Of a stretch of 64,000 nt of DNA, positions 34,018 to 42,287 are shown piece by piece. Source of the DNA: Pseudomonas sp. A34-9 (lineage in GTDB: Bacteria; Pseudomonadota; Gammaproteobacteria; Pseudomonadales; Pseudomonadaceae); assembly GCF_029543085.1 (NCBI RefSeq), contig NZ_CP119967.1:3560501-3624500 (forward strand), read 5' to 3'. The position numbers and the translations under genes were made by a program. Position 1 is the stretch's first letter. Each line of letters opens with the position of its first letter. The notes under the pieces are model-generated. The model worked only from the letters and a program-made list of their open reading frames with translations. It was not told where the DNA came from and searched no databases.

Positions 34018-34377
34018 TTAGGCTACCTGACGTTTGTCATCTATGGCGCAGTCCACCCAAGCTGATCCAGCCCTGACCAATTCTCTTGCTTTTCCCTCGC
34101 TGATCCCAAAGTGTTTTCCCACTCTTACCATTGCCCACTTTTCACCGAAGTACAGCCAAAGAACGTCGCCCATCTGTTGATCTCGGTGAGTGAGCCTTGC
34201 CACTGCATTGTCGATAGCAACGGCCCAATCATCAGTAATGCAGTAATTTTTGCTGACTGATGTTTGCACCCCCGCTATGCGCATGAGCGCCAACGTCGGT
34301 GATGTATAACTAGGCAACCCCCTTCCATCCATTCGCCACCAACCCCATTGCTCGAGTAGGTACAGGTAATCGACCAT
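34018..34377 (-). CDS. Phage antitermination protein Q-like
   Basis: The protein has 119 residues from MVDYLYLLEQWGWWRMDGRG. This N-terminus and the middle DQQMGDVLWLYFGEKW are typical of Q-type antiterminators of Pseudomonas phages, which let RNA polymerase read through into late genes. The C-terminal SEGKARELVRAGSAWVDCAI is the helix-turn-helix-like end. Its start codon overlaps that of the divergent 34376 gene by two bases. No late structural genes remain for it to control. Confidence 0.75.
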   Translation of the reverse strand: MVDYLYLLEQWGWWRMDGRGLPSYTSPTLALMRIAGVQTSVSKNYCITDDWAVAIDNAVARLTHRDQQMGDVLWLYFGEKWAMVRVGKHFGISEGKARELVRAGSAWVDCAIDDKRQVA

Positions 34378-34537
34378 GAAGCACGAAGCGACAATCGCCC
34401 TACTCGAGCAACAGGCGACCAATAACGAACAGAACGCCGTGATCCAAGAACGTGAAGGCCAGTTCGAAGACGTCGCGAATAATCGTAGAAACGCTGCCGC
34501 TTACCGGGCGGGTATCGAAACTCTTCAGGCCGAATGA
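34376..34537 (+). CDS. Small phage protein (53 aa)
   Basis: The peptide begins MKHEATIALLEQQATNNEQN and ends AAAYRAGIETLQAE. It is a single amphipathic helix-rich peptide. I have seen such sequences as conserved hypothetical proteins in Pseudomonas prophages. It is divergent from the Q-like gene, with a two-base overlap of starts. A weak AGG lies about ten bases upstream. Confidence 0.5.
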   Translation: MKHEATIALLEQQATNNEQNAVIQEREGQFEDVANNRRNAAAYRAGIETLQAE

Positions 34538-34587
34538 TCATCGCTGCTTCACCTTGGCGACAGGGTGCAGCGGGATGAAAAGCGAAG

Positions 34588-34797
34588 TTATTGGCTTTCG
34601 TTTTCTTCAAGAACGCGGCGGTCTTCTGCGATCTCAGCCTTGGCACCTTTCAGCAGGTCGATCAAAGCATCAACCTCATCGTCATCAAATATCAGCACCA
34701 GCTCGTGCTCAACGCCTTGGTTCTGCCTGATACAGGCTTTGCCAGCTTCCGATACGTAAACCTCCGCGCCGAAACGCGGTTCGATTGTCCCAACCAT
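34588..34797 (-). CDS. Small phage protein (69 aa)
   Basis: The sequence has a beta-hairpin-like N-terminus (VGTIEPRFGAEVYVSEAGKA) and an acidic helical C-terminus (FDDDEVDALIDLLKGAKAEI). Codon pattern and context fit a conserved phage hypothetical protein. It is divergent from the next small gene. Function is unknown. Confidence 0.55.
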   Translation of the reverse strand: MVGTIEPRFGAEVYVSEAGKACIRQNQGVEHELVLIFDDDEVDALIDLLKGAKAEIAEDRRVLEENESQ

Positions 34798-34808
34798 GGA
34801 GTGCTCCC

Positions 34809-34955
34809 GTGCAATTTACCTACGAAGTGAAGGGTGGAATGTACATCTACAAAGGGCCGCGCGGCCATGGCAGAATCGCCTATTCGCTTCATCAGATCAA
34901 CGATCTACTTACCAAAGCATATGGCGCCGACGGCTACGCCCTGAACCAACTCTGA
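34809..34955 (+). CDS. Small phage protein (48 aa), GTG start
   Basis: GGAG seven bases before the GTG decides the start. The peptide reads VQFTYEVKGGMYIYKGPRGH and continues HGRIAYSLHQINDLL to its C-terminus. It looks like a short beta-rich phage protein. It is followed by another short gene after 16 bases. Confidence 0.5.
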   Translation: MQFTYEVKGGMYIYKGPRGHGRIAYSLHQINDLLTKAYGADGYALNQL

Positions 34956-34971
34956 TTCATCGGAGAATCAC

Positions 34972-35145
34972 ATGCTTCTGATCATCCTGATCGGCGCAGC
35001 GCTGGATCATGTGCGGCCAGAACCGCCCTCCTCTATCGCGCTTCCAACAAATCCGCAATGTGCACACCGCAAGCGATGGCGATGTACCGCCGGGGGTCAC
35101 CGCGTTCTGGCGCTGAACGATCCCGCCAAAAATCTCGCCACCTGA
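34972..35145 (+). CDS. Small phage protein (57 aa)
   Basis: CGGAG six bases before the ATG supports translation. The first 12 residues are hydrophobic (LLIILIGAAL), and the rest is basic with several cysteines (QCAHRKRWRCTAGG). No family is recognised. It could be a short exported or membrane-tethered peptide. Confidence 0.4.
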   Translation: MLLIILIGAALDHVRPEPPSSIALPTNPQCAHRKRWRCTAGGHRVLALNDPAKNLAT

Positions 35146-35303
35146 GGTCACTGCATCGGAAACACCAAAAGGCCCTCCCGTCCAGTTGGGCCTTTTCTTC
35201 GCCCGCCTTTATCCGTCAGCACTCTCCTCTGCGCCCAACGGCAACCAGCAGGCGGCGCCGAGTGCTGACGAATACACGCAACCCCACCACCGAGAGATCA
35301 GCC

Positions 35304-35579
35304 ATGCAACCGCAACCACCGATGCAACAGCGCCGGGAAGTTCTCAACGCCTTGTTTGTTCGTTCTCACGCAGCCCGTGGAGAATTCGCCCGCCTTGCTG
35401 GTCTGGCAGCGCCGGATAAGAAAGTGCGCTTCCAGGTGAAGTCGGTCGGCAATGCCTACCACATCGTTGATCTGGTCACCGGAAAGACCAAGGCCTTTCG
35501 CTTCAACTATCAGGTAGCAGTGAACATAGCGATCGCGTTCGAGAAGCAGGCCAACCGCCTGGCGGAAGGTCTACATTGA
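35304..35579 (+). CDS. Phage hypothetical protein (91 aa)
   Basis: The start MQPQPPMQQRREVL follows a GAGAGA-type Shine-Dalgarno. The sequence has a helical N-terminal half (VLNALFVRSHAARGEFARLA) and a beta-rich half (VRFQVKSVGNAYHIVDLVTG). It ends in an overlap with the next gene's TTG start (TTGA), so the two are coupled. Function is unknown. Confidence 0.6.
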   Translation: MQPQPPMQQRREVLNALFVRSHAARGEFARLAGLAAPDKKVRFQVKSVGNAYHIVDLVTGKTKAFRFNYQVAVNIAIAFEKQANRLAEGLH

Positions 35580-35887
35580 TCGGTACTCCAATCCCAGATC
35601 CGCGCGATCAGATCACCGCCCACCTGAACCGAGCGCTGGAACAGTTCTTCGGCGTCGGCCGTGAGGTTCAACACGTCGAGCCAGGGGTTTCTGGTGAGCG
35701 CGAACTGACCTTCGGCACCGCGCACGGTGACAAGCTGCGCGCCAAACGAGACAAGATCGCGCCGGAGCTGAAGCGACTGGCCGACAGCGGCGCATCACTC
35801 TACCAAGCCTGCAACGAGCTGAAGATCAGTCACAAACGCGTTCTGCTCATAGCAAGCGAGAACAAGATCAAATTCAAAGTCTCATGA
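35576..35887 (+). CDS. Phage hypothetical protein with helix-turn-helix-like end (103 aa)
   Basis: A TTG start overlaps the previous stop. The C-terminal part LADSGASLYQACNELKISHK-RVLLIASENKIKF looks like a helix-turn-helix, so DNA binding is possible. The N-terminal part contains ALEQFFGVGREVQHV. It belongs to the plus-strand small-gene run of the phage backbone. Confidence 0.55.
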   Translation: MIGTPIPDPRDQITAHLNRALEQFFGVGREVQHVEPGVSGERELTFGTAHGDKLRAKRDKIAPELKRLADSGASLYQACNELKISHKRVLLIASENKIKFKVS

Positions 35888-35959
35888 AACGAAGACCCCA
35901 ACAAAGCAAACGACAGACCTGGCTGCACTTGCCGTCCAGCAGAATTGAAGAGGTAAGCC

Positions 35960-36283
35960 ATGGCCAAGACTGGAAAAGAGCGATCGGCGAAGGCCGCGCT
36001 GAAACGGATCGAGTTCGACGAGAAGGAGCTGCGGCACCGGTGCCGGCTCGGAACACGGCAGAAGCTGGAAGAGCTCATGGCCTGGAACGAGGATACTGAA
36101 CAGGCCTCGGTCATTGAGGGCTGCCTTCGGTATGTTCATTCGCTTGGGCCTGAAGCTGCGCGCGATGCTTTGAAATCGCGCCACGAAGTCGTGATTAGCG
36201 AAAGTGTGGCGCGTGATTTCAGAAATCAAAGCTTGGCGGAACTGAAGCGTGATCCCGACGACGAAGTGTTGTTGCCAATTTAG
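35960..36283 (+). CDS. Phage hypothetical protein, RHH-like (107 aa)
   Basis: The start is MAKTGKERSAKAALKRIEFD. The segment ELRHRCRLGTRQKLEELMAW followed by EQASVIEGCLRYVHSLG has the strand-helix-helix layout of ribbon-helix-helix proteins, so it may be a DNA-binding regulator. It ends in a four-base overlap with the convergent DUF2971 gene, which marks the junction with AT-rich cargo. Confidence 0.55.
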   Translation: MAKTGKERSAKAALKRIEFDEKELRHRCRLGTRQKLEELMAWNEDTEQASVIEGCLRYVHSLGPEAARDALKSRHEVVISESVARDFRNQSLAELKRDPDDEVLLPI

Positions 36284-37095
36284 CCAACAAGCTGAGGTAT
36301 ATCTTTCTTTTTGTGAAAACCAGGAATTTTGATTGCGTAGGAAGACGGATCAAATTTTGCTTTAAAAATCTCTACTTTCTTGCCTAATGAAACTGAAGCA
36401 GCAGTCACGCAATCTTTAATCTCGTAGTAGCTACTGGATTTCGCCCCAACTATCACCGAATGTAAAAGATCATGATTGTAGTCAAAAATTCCGGAGCCAC
36501 CTAGCCGCTTTATCACCCTACTCTCTTGTTCATAAGCCCAGTGCTGGGACTTCGCCAAAAATAACTGCCGAAGTATTTCCGAGCCATCAACTACGGCACC
36601 GTTATATTCCAAAGTAGGCCGAGAATCAGTATAGTCCACATCAAATGCAACCAAGTCTCGGTAAGCTTCGCTGAGACGGATCAATCTATTGCTAATTGGA
36701 ATCTTGAACTCTACTACAGCTCCGCGATGAAAGTCAGCATAATGTGACCACATTAAAATACTGTCAGGAATTTTAGAAAGAGATAGAACCGACGCTTGCT
36801 CAAGAAGCCGCTGCAGCAATTCTCCGCTTTCAATTTTCGCGCGCAGTATGCGCTTAGACTGCTCCATCCCCATCAATCGCTGAGCGGGGCTACCGGATTG
36901 GGCGGACCACGCGTCATACAGGCGAGGGTTGAGATGCTTAAGATTGGTAAAAGTGCCAAACTTACTAGACGGCATACAGTCAAACGGATCATTGAACGCG
37001 CTGGGATGTGTAAACTTTATGGTGCCGCCCTGAACAACGCCTTTGATACCGACCATATCCGGAAGATACTTATATCGGTAAATATATCTGCTCAT
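36280..37095 (-). CDS. DUF2971-domain protein
   Basis: The protein has 271 residues. The family pattern is visible: YRYKYLP near the N-terminus, FTHPSAFNDPFDC (about 48-58), then SILMWSHYADFHRGAVVEF and WAYEQESRVI. DUF2971 proteins are frequent in variable, defence-rich regions, but their activity is not established. The gene is AT-rich, on the minus strand, and converges on phage genes. Together with 37152-37427 and 37524-38048 it forms a minus-strand cargo block. Confidence 0.8.
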   Translation of the reverse strand: MSRYIYRYKYLPDMVGIKGVVQGGTIKFTHPSAFNDPFDCMPSSKFGTFTNLKHLNPRLYDAWSAQSGSPAQRLMGMEQSKRILRAKIESGELLQRLLEQASVLSLSKIPDSILMWSHYADFHRGAVVEFKIPISNRLIRLSEAYRDLVAFDVDYTDSRPTLEYNGAVVDGSEILRQLFLAKSQHWAYEQESRVIKRLGGSGIFDYNHDLLHSVIVGAKSSSYYEIKDCVTAASVSLGKKVEIFKAKFDPSSYAIKIPGFHKKKDIPQLVG

Positions 37096-37151
37096 CGTTC
37101 CCTCAGAGATTTGGAGTTTGGTTGTAGCTATACTAAACCTGACTCAATGAT

Positions 37152-37427
37152 TTAGTAATTACCATCTTGAACTGAGCGATGATCAGAAAAAAACTCGCAC
37201 ATGTATACAGCCTGAATCGCGCGAAAATCTTTCGTGGGAATTTTTTGCCCTCCGCGCATATAACTCAACAGCTTATGAGCTTCAATGTGTACGTTATCGG
37301 CAAACAACTTTTGATGTGCCCGTGAAGCAATCGACGGGGGTGTATTTGCAAAGTCCTTGGGACAGTCAGTCCAGCGCCTGAAAAGACCAGCGTGATCCTC
37401 ACCAGCAAAATCATCGTCTTGTGACAT
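37152..37427 (-). CDS. Hypothetical protein (91 aa)
   Basis: The start is MSQDDDFAGEDHAGLFRRW, with an alternative four codons upstream. Conserved-looking segments are RAHQKLFADNVHIEAHKLLS and KDFRAIQAVYMCEFF. No domain is recognised. It lies 56 bases upstream of the DUF2971 gene on the same strand and may be its partner. Confidence 0.5.
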   Translation of the reverse strand: MSQDDDFAGEDHAGLFRRWTDCPKDFANTPPSIASRAHQKLFADNVHIEAHKLLSYMRGGQKIPTKDFRAIQAVYMCEFFSDHRSVQDGNY

Positions 37428-37523
37428 ATCTATCTCCATAACCCGGTTCCATTCCGGTCACCCGTAATACCCCAATCCAAACCAAACTGCTACCACCGAT
37501 CACGGAGGGCAGTGTAAGGTTGT

Positions 37524-38048
37524 TTATCTATTAGATTGTATCAAGCCTACAAGAGTTTCTTTTACAACTTCTATTTTAGAAATACAGTTTTCGCAACCGT
37601 TGTGATAGCCAAGATTGTCGGGCAATGCGCTTAGATCAGTGGATTTCGTTACTCGAAGATACTGGTCAATTTCAGCAGCATACTCATACGCAAACTTTAG
37701 ATCTGTGAGCAACGTGATCTCAAATGCAACAACCATGTTTGCAGGTATTTCGTTAAGAGATTTTCCAAGAATTCCTAGCTCCCGAGACTCATCTCCAGCT
37801 AACCATCTGTTTTGGTAGTCCACTTCCAGAAGAGCTCTACTAAGCATCTTCATAAACCTTTCAAGTGGATCGGCCAAGTAACTTAATGACCTGAGAACAT
37901 TGCGACGATCACGCTTCTCCCGCGCCTTCTCGTGCGCAATTGGAAAATAGCCAGCAGCGATTATCGCGCCAATTGATCCAATTGCTTGCACCCAAGAAGC
38001 CAATCCCGGGTGATGCTCAATCCAATACGAGACACACTCCCAACTCAT
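37524..38048 (-). CDS. Membrane-anchored hypothetical protein (174 aa)
   Basis: MSWECVSYWIEHHPGLASWV is followed by a transmembrane helix (QAIGSIGAIIAAGYFPIA, about 21-38) and a basic stop-transfer stretch (HEKAREKRDRRN). The soluble helical domain has a late HNGCENC cysteine pair. Similar short N-anchored proteins occur in Pseudomonas prophages and cargo loci. Function is unknown. Confidence 0.6.
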   Translation of the reverse strand: MSWECVSYWIEHHPGLASWVQAIGSIGAIIAAGYFPIAHEKAREKRDRRNVLRSLSYLADPLERFMKMLSRALLEVDYQNRWLAGDESRELGILGKSLNEIPANMVVAFEITLLTDLKFAYEYAAEIDQYLRVTKSTDLSALPDNLGYHNGCENCISKIEVVKETLVGLIQSNR

Positions 38049-38124
38049 CGCTCGCCCTCTCCGGCCGCATGCCTGACCGAACACAAATACCGCAATGGGC
38101 GGCAATTTGCCAGCAAGGCTGAGC

Positions 38125-38313
38125 TCAGACGATGCTCGGCGCTTCAACCAGCCGATGCTTCGACTCCATATAGCTGGCCAGATCGATCACCTCGCGAAGG
38201 AACACGACCACCTCCAGCTTCACTGCGTCGTCCAGCAGCCCTATCCGTTTAAGCATCGCTTTAGCGTCCTCTTCGATAGCCGCTAGTGCATCTACATCGC
38301 TCTGCAACCTCAT
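38125..38313 (-). CDS. Small phage protein (62 aa)
   Basis: A strong AGGAGG six bases before the ATG decides the start MRLQSDVDALAAIEEDAKAM. It is mostly helical, with LKRIGLLDDAVKLEVVVFLR. It belongs to the phage backbone by composition, being GC-richer than the cargo around it. Function is unknown. Confidence 0.6.
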   Translation of the reverse strand: MRLQSDVDALAAIEEDAKAMLKRIGLLDDAVKLEVVVFLREVIDLASYMESKHRLVEAPSIV

Positions 38314-38387
38314 GTCGGCCTCCTGCCAGTGTGAGATTTCAGATAAATACCCCACTTCAACGAATCACGCCAACCGGCGAGGATCCC

Positions 38388-38553
38388 ATGTCGCCTTATA
38401 AAATATCAGGGACGACCGTCGTGAGTTTTTCAGACGGCCGGACCAGCGCCCTTCATGCTGCGTCAGGTGCTGGACAACAACGATGACCTGAGCAATTTGG
38501 TCGTCACCTTCGCCAACAGCAACTGCTTCCAAACATCCATTGTTATATCCTAA
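38388..38553 (+). pseudogene. Frameshifted, truncated PAPS-reductase-like phage gene
   Basis: The ATG frame reads MSPYKISGTTVVSFSDGRTS and then loses the homologous frame. The +1 frame continues FMLRQVLDNNDDLSNLVVTF-ANSN before stopping at 38551. Together they resemble the N-terminal PP-loop (SGGRTS) region of phosphoadenosine-phosphosulfate reductase-like proteins common in phages, where this loop usually has SGG rather than SDG. The rest of the gene is absent, and the AT-rich 38631-39737 gene begins immediately after. The truncation probably accompanied the cargo insertion. Confidence 0.65.
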
Positions 38554-38630
38554 GCGGAGCTCGCTAACGTCTCAGACGAAATCATTAGTAGCGAAAATCT
38601 TTCGAGGATCGCTACCAAACCAGCACGATA

Positions 38631-39737
38631 TTATTTTGGCGGCCTCAGCTTATCAATAATTTTTGCGACCCCATCCAACCCATCAAAAGTTGACGGCAAG
38701 TCTTTTTCTCCACTGACCAAACCACTAAATATAAGCTGCTCAAACTTATCGAAAGTTGCCTCACCGGAAGCCCTCTCGCCCTTTGCAAACTTCGCATAAC
38801 TTTGAATAAACTGCAGAAGAGCAACCCTAAGATCTAGCTGAAGTATTTGAGCCTTCACGGCTCTAAAGTTATGCAGAGCCACCCTAAAGAAATAAACAAA
38901 TATCAACTCCAGAGCACCGATAGAAACTGCGGTATAAATATCAATCTGCGGTATATCTATCTTTGAGTAATAAAAATACACCTTCAGCGCAGCAGGAGAA
39001 ACCAATAGCACAGCTAATAAAATCAAACTAAAAAAATTGAAATGCTTTTCTATTTCCTTCTTAAATCGCATCGAGGCGAACCCTTCAGCCAGCTCGACAA
39101 AGTCGGATCGAATTTTGATCTTATCTAGAGCCTCCTCAAGATGTTTGACCTTTCCTACTCTTTTATTTAGGCTTTCCTCGCTATCAGTTCTGACTCGTTC
39201 AGCGCGGTCCAGCAGTGTCGGCAAATTCTTTATTGAAACTATTCTGTCGTGATGAAGGTATTTTCTAAGAACAGCAATCAGCATGGAGTGCTGTGCATAA
39301 TCTATATGACTACTCGCATTAGAGTTAAAGGTCGCGGAGCGCACATCACTAGCACTTATAGCAAGTTCTGCAGAAACTTCCCCGGGAAATACCACTTGAA
39401 ATTCCGTAACAAATCTATATGCAAGAGCCGCTAACAGCTCGACCTGAGAGTCCTTTGACAAATCAATTGTGGCAACTAAATCTCTAAATTCACTACCAAT
39501 TATTTCAATATTAAAGGCACATGCCCCATCGAACATCTTTGCGTTATTTCTCATACTACCCAAGGCAATAACAAGAAAGCGCAATACATAATCACCCGCA
39601 ACCAAAAAACCGTTATCGCCGCTATAATCCGAAATCAGTTTTTGCACCACATTAGACAAGCCACGCTGCATTTCCTCATCTCGAAAATATACATCAGCCC
39701 GTTCCTTAAGCTCATTAACACTTGAATCTTCCGACAT
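38631..39737 (-). CDS. Membrane/coiled-coil cargo protein of unknown function (368 aa)
   Basis: I do not recognise it. The start is MSEDSSVNELKERADVYF. A soluble N-terminal domain (about 1-160) is followed by a coiled coil (about 180-225, ERVRTDSEESLNKRVGKVKH), two transmembrane helices (about 240-262 and 278-300), and a helical C-terminal part. It is strongly AT-rich and opposite to the phage genes. The plan of coiled coil plus paired membrane helices resembles the 32765-33832 protein, although I see no clear sequence identity. A defence effector role is inference. Confidence 0.6.
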   Translation of the reverse strand: MSEDSSVNELKERADVYFRDEEMQRGLSNVVQKLISDYSGDNGFLVAGDYVLRFLVIALGSMRNNAKMFDGACAFNIEIIGSEFRDLVATIDLSKDSQVELLAALAYRFVTEFQVVFPGEVSAELAISASDVRSATFNSNASSHIDYAQHSMLIAVLRKYLHHDRIVSIKNLPTLLDRAERVRTDSEESLNKRVGKVKHLEEALDKIKIRSDFVELAEGFASMRFKKEIEKHFNFFSLILLAVLLVSPAALKVYFYYSKIDIPQIDIYTAVSIGALELIFVYFFRVALHNFRAVKAQILQLDLRVALLQFIQSYAKFAKGERASGEATFDKFEQLIFSGLVSGEKDLPSTFDGLDGVAKIIDKLRPPK

Positions 39738-39925
39738 AAAAACCCTTAAATACAATCAAAACTACGCCATGTTTATTCTTCACTAACACCACGCAACTTA
39801 CCCACGAAGTTCACATTCTAAAGCTGTGTAGCCGTCGAAGGTATGTCTCGCGTTATTAGTCTGTCGTACCGACTCTCATATAACTTCCATAGGAGGTTTA
39901 TGAACCGTACCGGCCAGGAGCCATT

Positions 39926-40873
39926 ATGCCCATAACCTACGGAAGCGTCTGCTCCGGCATCGAGGCGGCAACGCTTGCTTGGAAGCCGCTCGGCATGCGC
40001 GCCACTTGGTTCGCCGAGATCGAAGCGTTTCCCAGCGCAGTGCTGGCTCACCACTACCCGAACACTCCGAACCTCGGCGACATGACCAAACTCGGCGCCC
40101 AGGTGCTGGCCGGCGAGATCGCCGCGCCGGACATACTAGTCGGCGGGACACCGTGTCAGGCGTTCAGCGTGGCAGGCATGCGCGAAGGCCTCACCGACCC
40201 GCGCGGCACCCTCACCATCAAATACGTGGAGCTTGCAGATGCAGTTGACTATGTTCGAGCAGGTCAGCGAAAGCCGCCCTGCATCATCGTCTGGGAAAAC
40301 GTCCCCGGCGTCCTCAGCGACAAAGGCAACGCCTTCGGATGCTTTCTTGGCGCGCTTGCTGGGGAAAACTGCGAACTGCAGCCTTCAGGGAAAAAATGGC
40401 CGGACGCTGGTTGTGTGTATGGACCCAAAAGAACAATCGCGTGGCGGGTCCTGGACGCCCAATATTTCGGCCTGGCCCAACGACGCCACCGTGTGTTCGT
40501 TGTCGCAAGTGCTCGAGACGAATTCGATCCCACCGAGGTACTTTTTGAGCGCGAAGGCCCTCGCAGGGATCGGCCGCCGGGATGGCCGGAGAAGCTCGCA
40601 GTTCATCCTACTCTCACGGCACAAGGGGGAGGCTCTCTCGATGACAGAGAGGCATATGTATTGGAGCCCGAGGGTGTGCGCCGAACAAGCGTAATAGAAT
40701 GGGAGCGTTGTCAGGGGTTTCCAGATGATTACACACGGATACCATGGTATGGAAAGCCTTCAAGTGAATGCCCGGATGGACCCCGATACAGGGCGATCGG
40801 GAACAGCAAAGCAGTTCCGATCGCGGAATGGATTGGTATCCGAATCATGAGTTCGCTAAGTTACCCTTCATAG
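39926..40873 (+). CDS. DNA (cytosine-5) methyltransferase, phage type
   Basis: The protein has 315 residues. Motif I is YGSVCSGIEAATLAW. The catalytic motif IV is GGTPCQAFSVAG with Cys77. Motif VI is WENVPGVLS, motif VIII is QRRHRVFVV and motif X is RAIGNSKAVPIAEWIG. All core motifs are present, so activity is likely. No cognate endonuclease is adjacent, so it is an orphan methyltransferase, typical of phages protecting their DNA from host restriction. The target sequence cannot be deduced. Confidence 0.88.
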   Translation: MPITYGSVCSGIEAATLAWKPLGMRATWFAEIEAFPSAVLAHHYPNTPNLGDMTKLGAQVLAGEIAAPDILVGGTPCQAFSVAGMREGLTDPRGTLTIKYVELADAVDYVRAGQRKPPCIIVWENVPGVLSDKGNAFGCFLGALAGENCELQPSGKKWPDAGCVYGPKRTIAWRVLDAQYFGLAQRRHRVFVVASARDEFDPTEVLFEREGPRRDRPPGWPEKLAVHPTLTAQGGGSLDDREAYVLEPEGVRRTSVIEWERCQGFPDDYTRIPWYGKPSSECPDGPRYRAIGNSKAVPIAEWIGIRIMSSLSYPS

Positions 40874-41965
40874 TTATTGACTTGCCTCCTCCAGACACTC
40901 TTCATCCACCTCATCGGACTCGTCCGATTCTTCCTCAGCAGTGTCTTGAAATGCCGAGATGAAAGCAGCGCGCTCTGCTGCTGGCAAATAATCAATTACG
41001 ATTACATCATCACCTAGCGTAAGCGCCCATCGCAGCGGAACATTATCACGGTAGCGTTGCCAGTCCGAAATGAGCATCCAGTCTCTAACAACGCCATAAA
41101 TCGTCGTCGTAACTCCGGCATTTTTTGATCGCTTAACATAGTCATCTGGTATAAGTTCATTTAGTTCCGCAAGTGTAACAACACCAAAAAGCCGGAGCTC
41201 CTCTATCAAATCACCCAACCCATCTTTCAACTCGAGATGCTCTAAAGGAAAGCCACGAGTTCTCGACCAATCCTCAACAAACTCCAGCAAATTTATTGAG
41301 TTTATTTCCATATTCAAGTCCCCTGCCGTTACCTCGCGCTGAACATCCTGAATATAGGTATCAATTTCACTTGATAGCTCATCAAACCCTCTATCAGCAA
41401 TTTCCAGCATCCCTGCATACAAGTACAGCTTCCTTTCCGCCGCCTTTGGTAACTTTCCGGAAAATTTATAATTCCTATCATGCGCCAACTCGGCCCAAGC
41501 GTGCTGCAAAACAGTTCTCACTTGGAACTCAAACTTCAGCCCATCAAGTCCTTCATACTCGGGAAGCCCCTGCCTCTTTGAACCTAAATCACATACAAAA
41601 TGCAATGACCTATATCCGATCTGATTAACTAACAAAGAAGCATCTTTGTTGCTCGAGTTTTTTAAATCAACATTAAAAGCGTCGCTAATCAAATTAGAAA
41701 CCTTTTCAACCTGAGACTCAAAAAAAACAATTACTCTTATCCCTGAGAGATCAGTGAGTTGCGACGCCGGATCCTTGTACCCCTTCCTTTTTACTTTTTT
41801 AACGACACTTTCGACATCTTTTACACGACTAGTTACGGCCAAATAGTCTACGGAGTTGCTTTTCAGCAAGTTCTCCACGATTGACGAAACAGATCTGGCC
41901 AACAACTCATGCTTCGGCAGGGTCTCACCCAGCCACTCCTTTAACTTAATCGAGTTCAACTTCAA
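40874..41965 (-). CDS. RelA/SpoT-synthetase-domain protein with C-terminal extension
   Basis: The protein has 363 residues. A RelA/SpoT synthetase fold spans about 40-170: TSRVKDVESVVKKVKRKGYK, LTDLSGIRVIVFFESQVEKV, then QIGYRSLHFVCDL (Gly117-Tyr118-Arg119-Ser), FEFQVRTVLQHAWAELAHD and NYKFSG. A C-terminal part of about 190 residues ends in an acidic tail (EEESDESDEVDEE). There is no hydrolase domain. Such proteins make (p)ppGpp or pyrophosphorylate adenine nucleotides or tRNA, and several, including CapRel, act in anti-phage toxin systems. It is AT-rich, reverse-oriented and stop-to-stop with the phage methyltransferase gene. Confidence 0.8.
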   Translation of the reverse strand: MKLNSIKLKEWLGETLPKHELLARSVSSIVENLLKSNSVDYLAVTSRVKDVESVVKKVKRKGYKDPASQLTDLSGIRVIVFFESQVEKVSNLISDAFNVDLKNSSNKDASLLVNQIGYRSLHFVCDLGSKRQGLPEYEGLDGLKFEFQVRTVLQHAWAELAHDRNYKFSGKLPKAAERKLYLYAGMLEIADRGFDELSSEIDTYIQDVQREVTAGDLNMEINSINLLEFVEDWSRTRGFPLEHLELKDGLGDLIEELRLFGVVTLAELNELIPDDYVKRSKNAGVTTTIYGVVRDWMLISDWQRYRDNVPLRWALTLGDDVIVIDYLPAAERAAFISAFQDTAEEESDESDEVDEECLEEASQ

Positions 41966-42287
41966 CCTCCATGATTTCTTTATCGATTTGAAATATGACC
42001 AAGAACCAGCTCAACAAACGCTACCGTAAATTGACATTTTTTGAAAACAATTCCTGCTTCGGCATCGCTAAAAATCCTACCCGATTAGAAGCCAAATGCT
42101 GCGCGCCCCAACTAGTAGTTTTGGTTAAGTCGAACTCTACTCGTGTTCAGCTCAACAAAGCCACTCATTGTTGGGGGCAACAAAAAGCATGTCCCGCAGT
42201 TCGCCATACAGGCGCGCAGCTTTTCAAAGCTTGGATTGAACAATTCACTACCACCTGCTGCCGGTGCATTCGGCATGGAGCAACAAA
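41966..42287. other. Intergenic region, no supported gene
   Basis: This is a 322-base stretch between the divergent RelA/SpoT-type gene and the DUF4224 gene. An open frame on the plus strand (41995-42291) has no Shine-Dalgarno and a composition unlike a protein, so I do not call it. The RelA/SpoT gene promoter must lie here. Confidence 0.5.
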
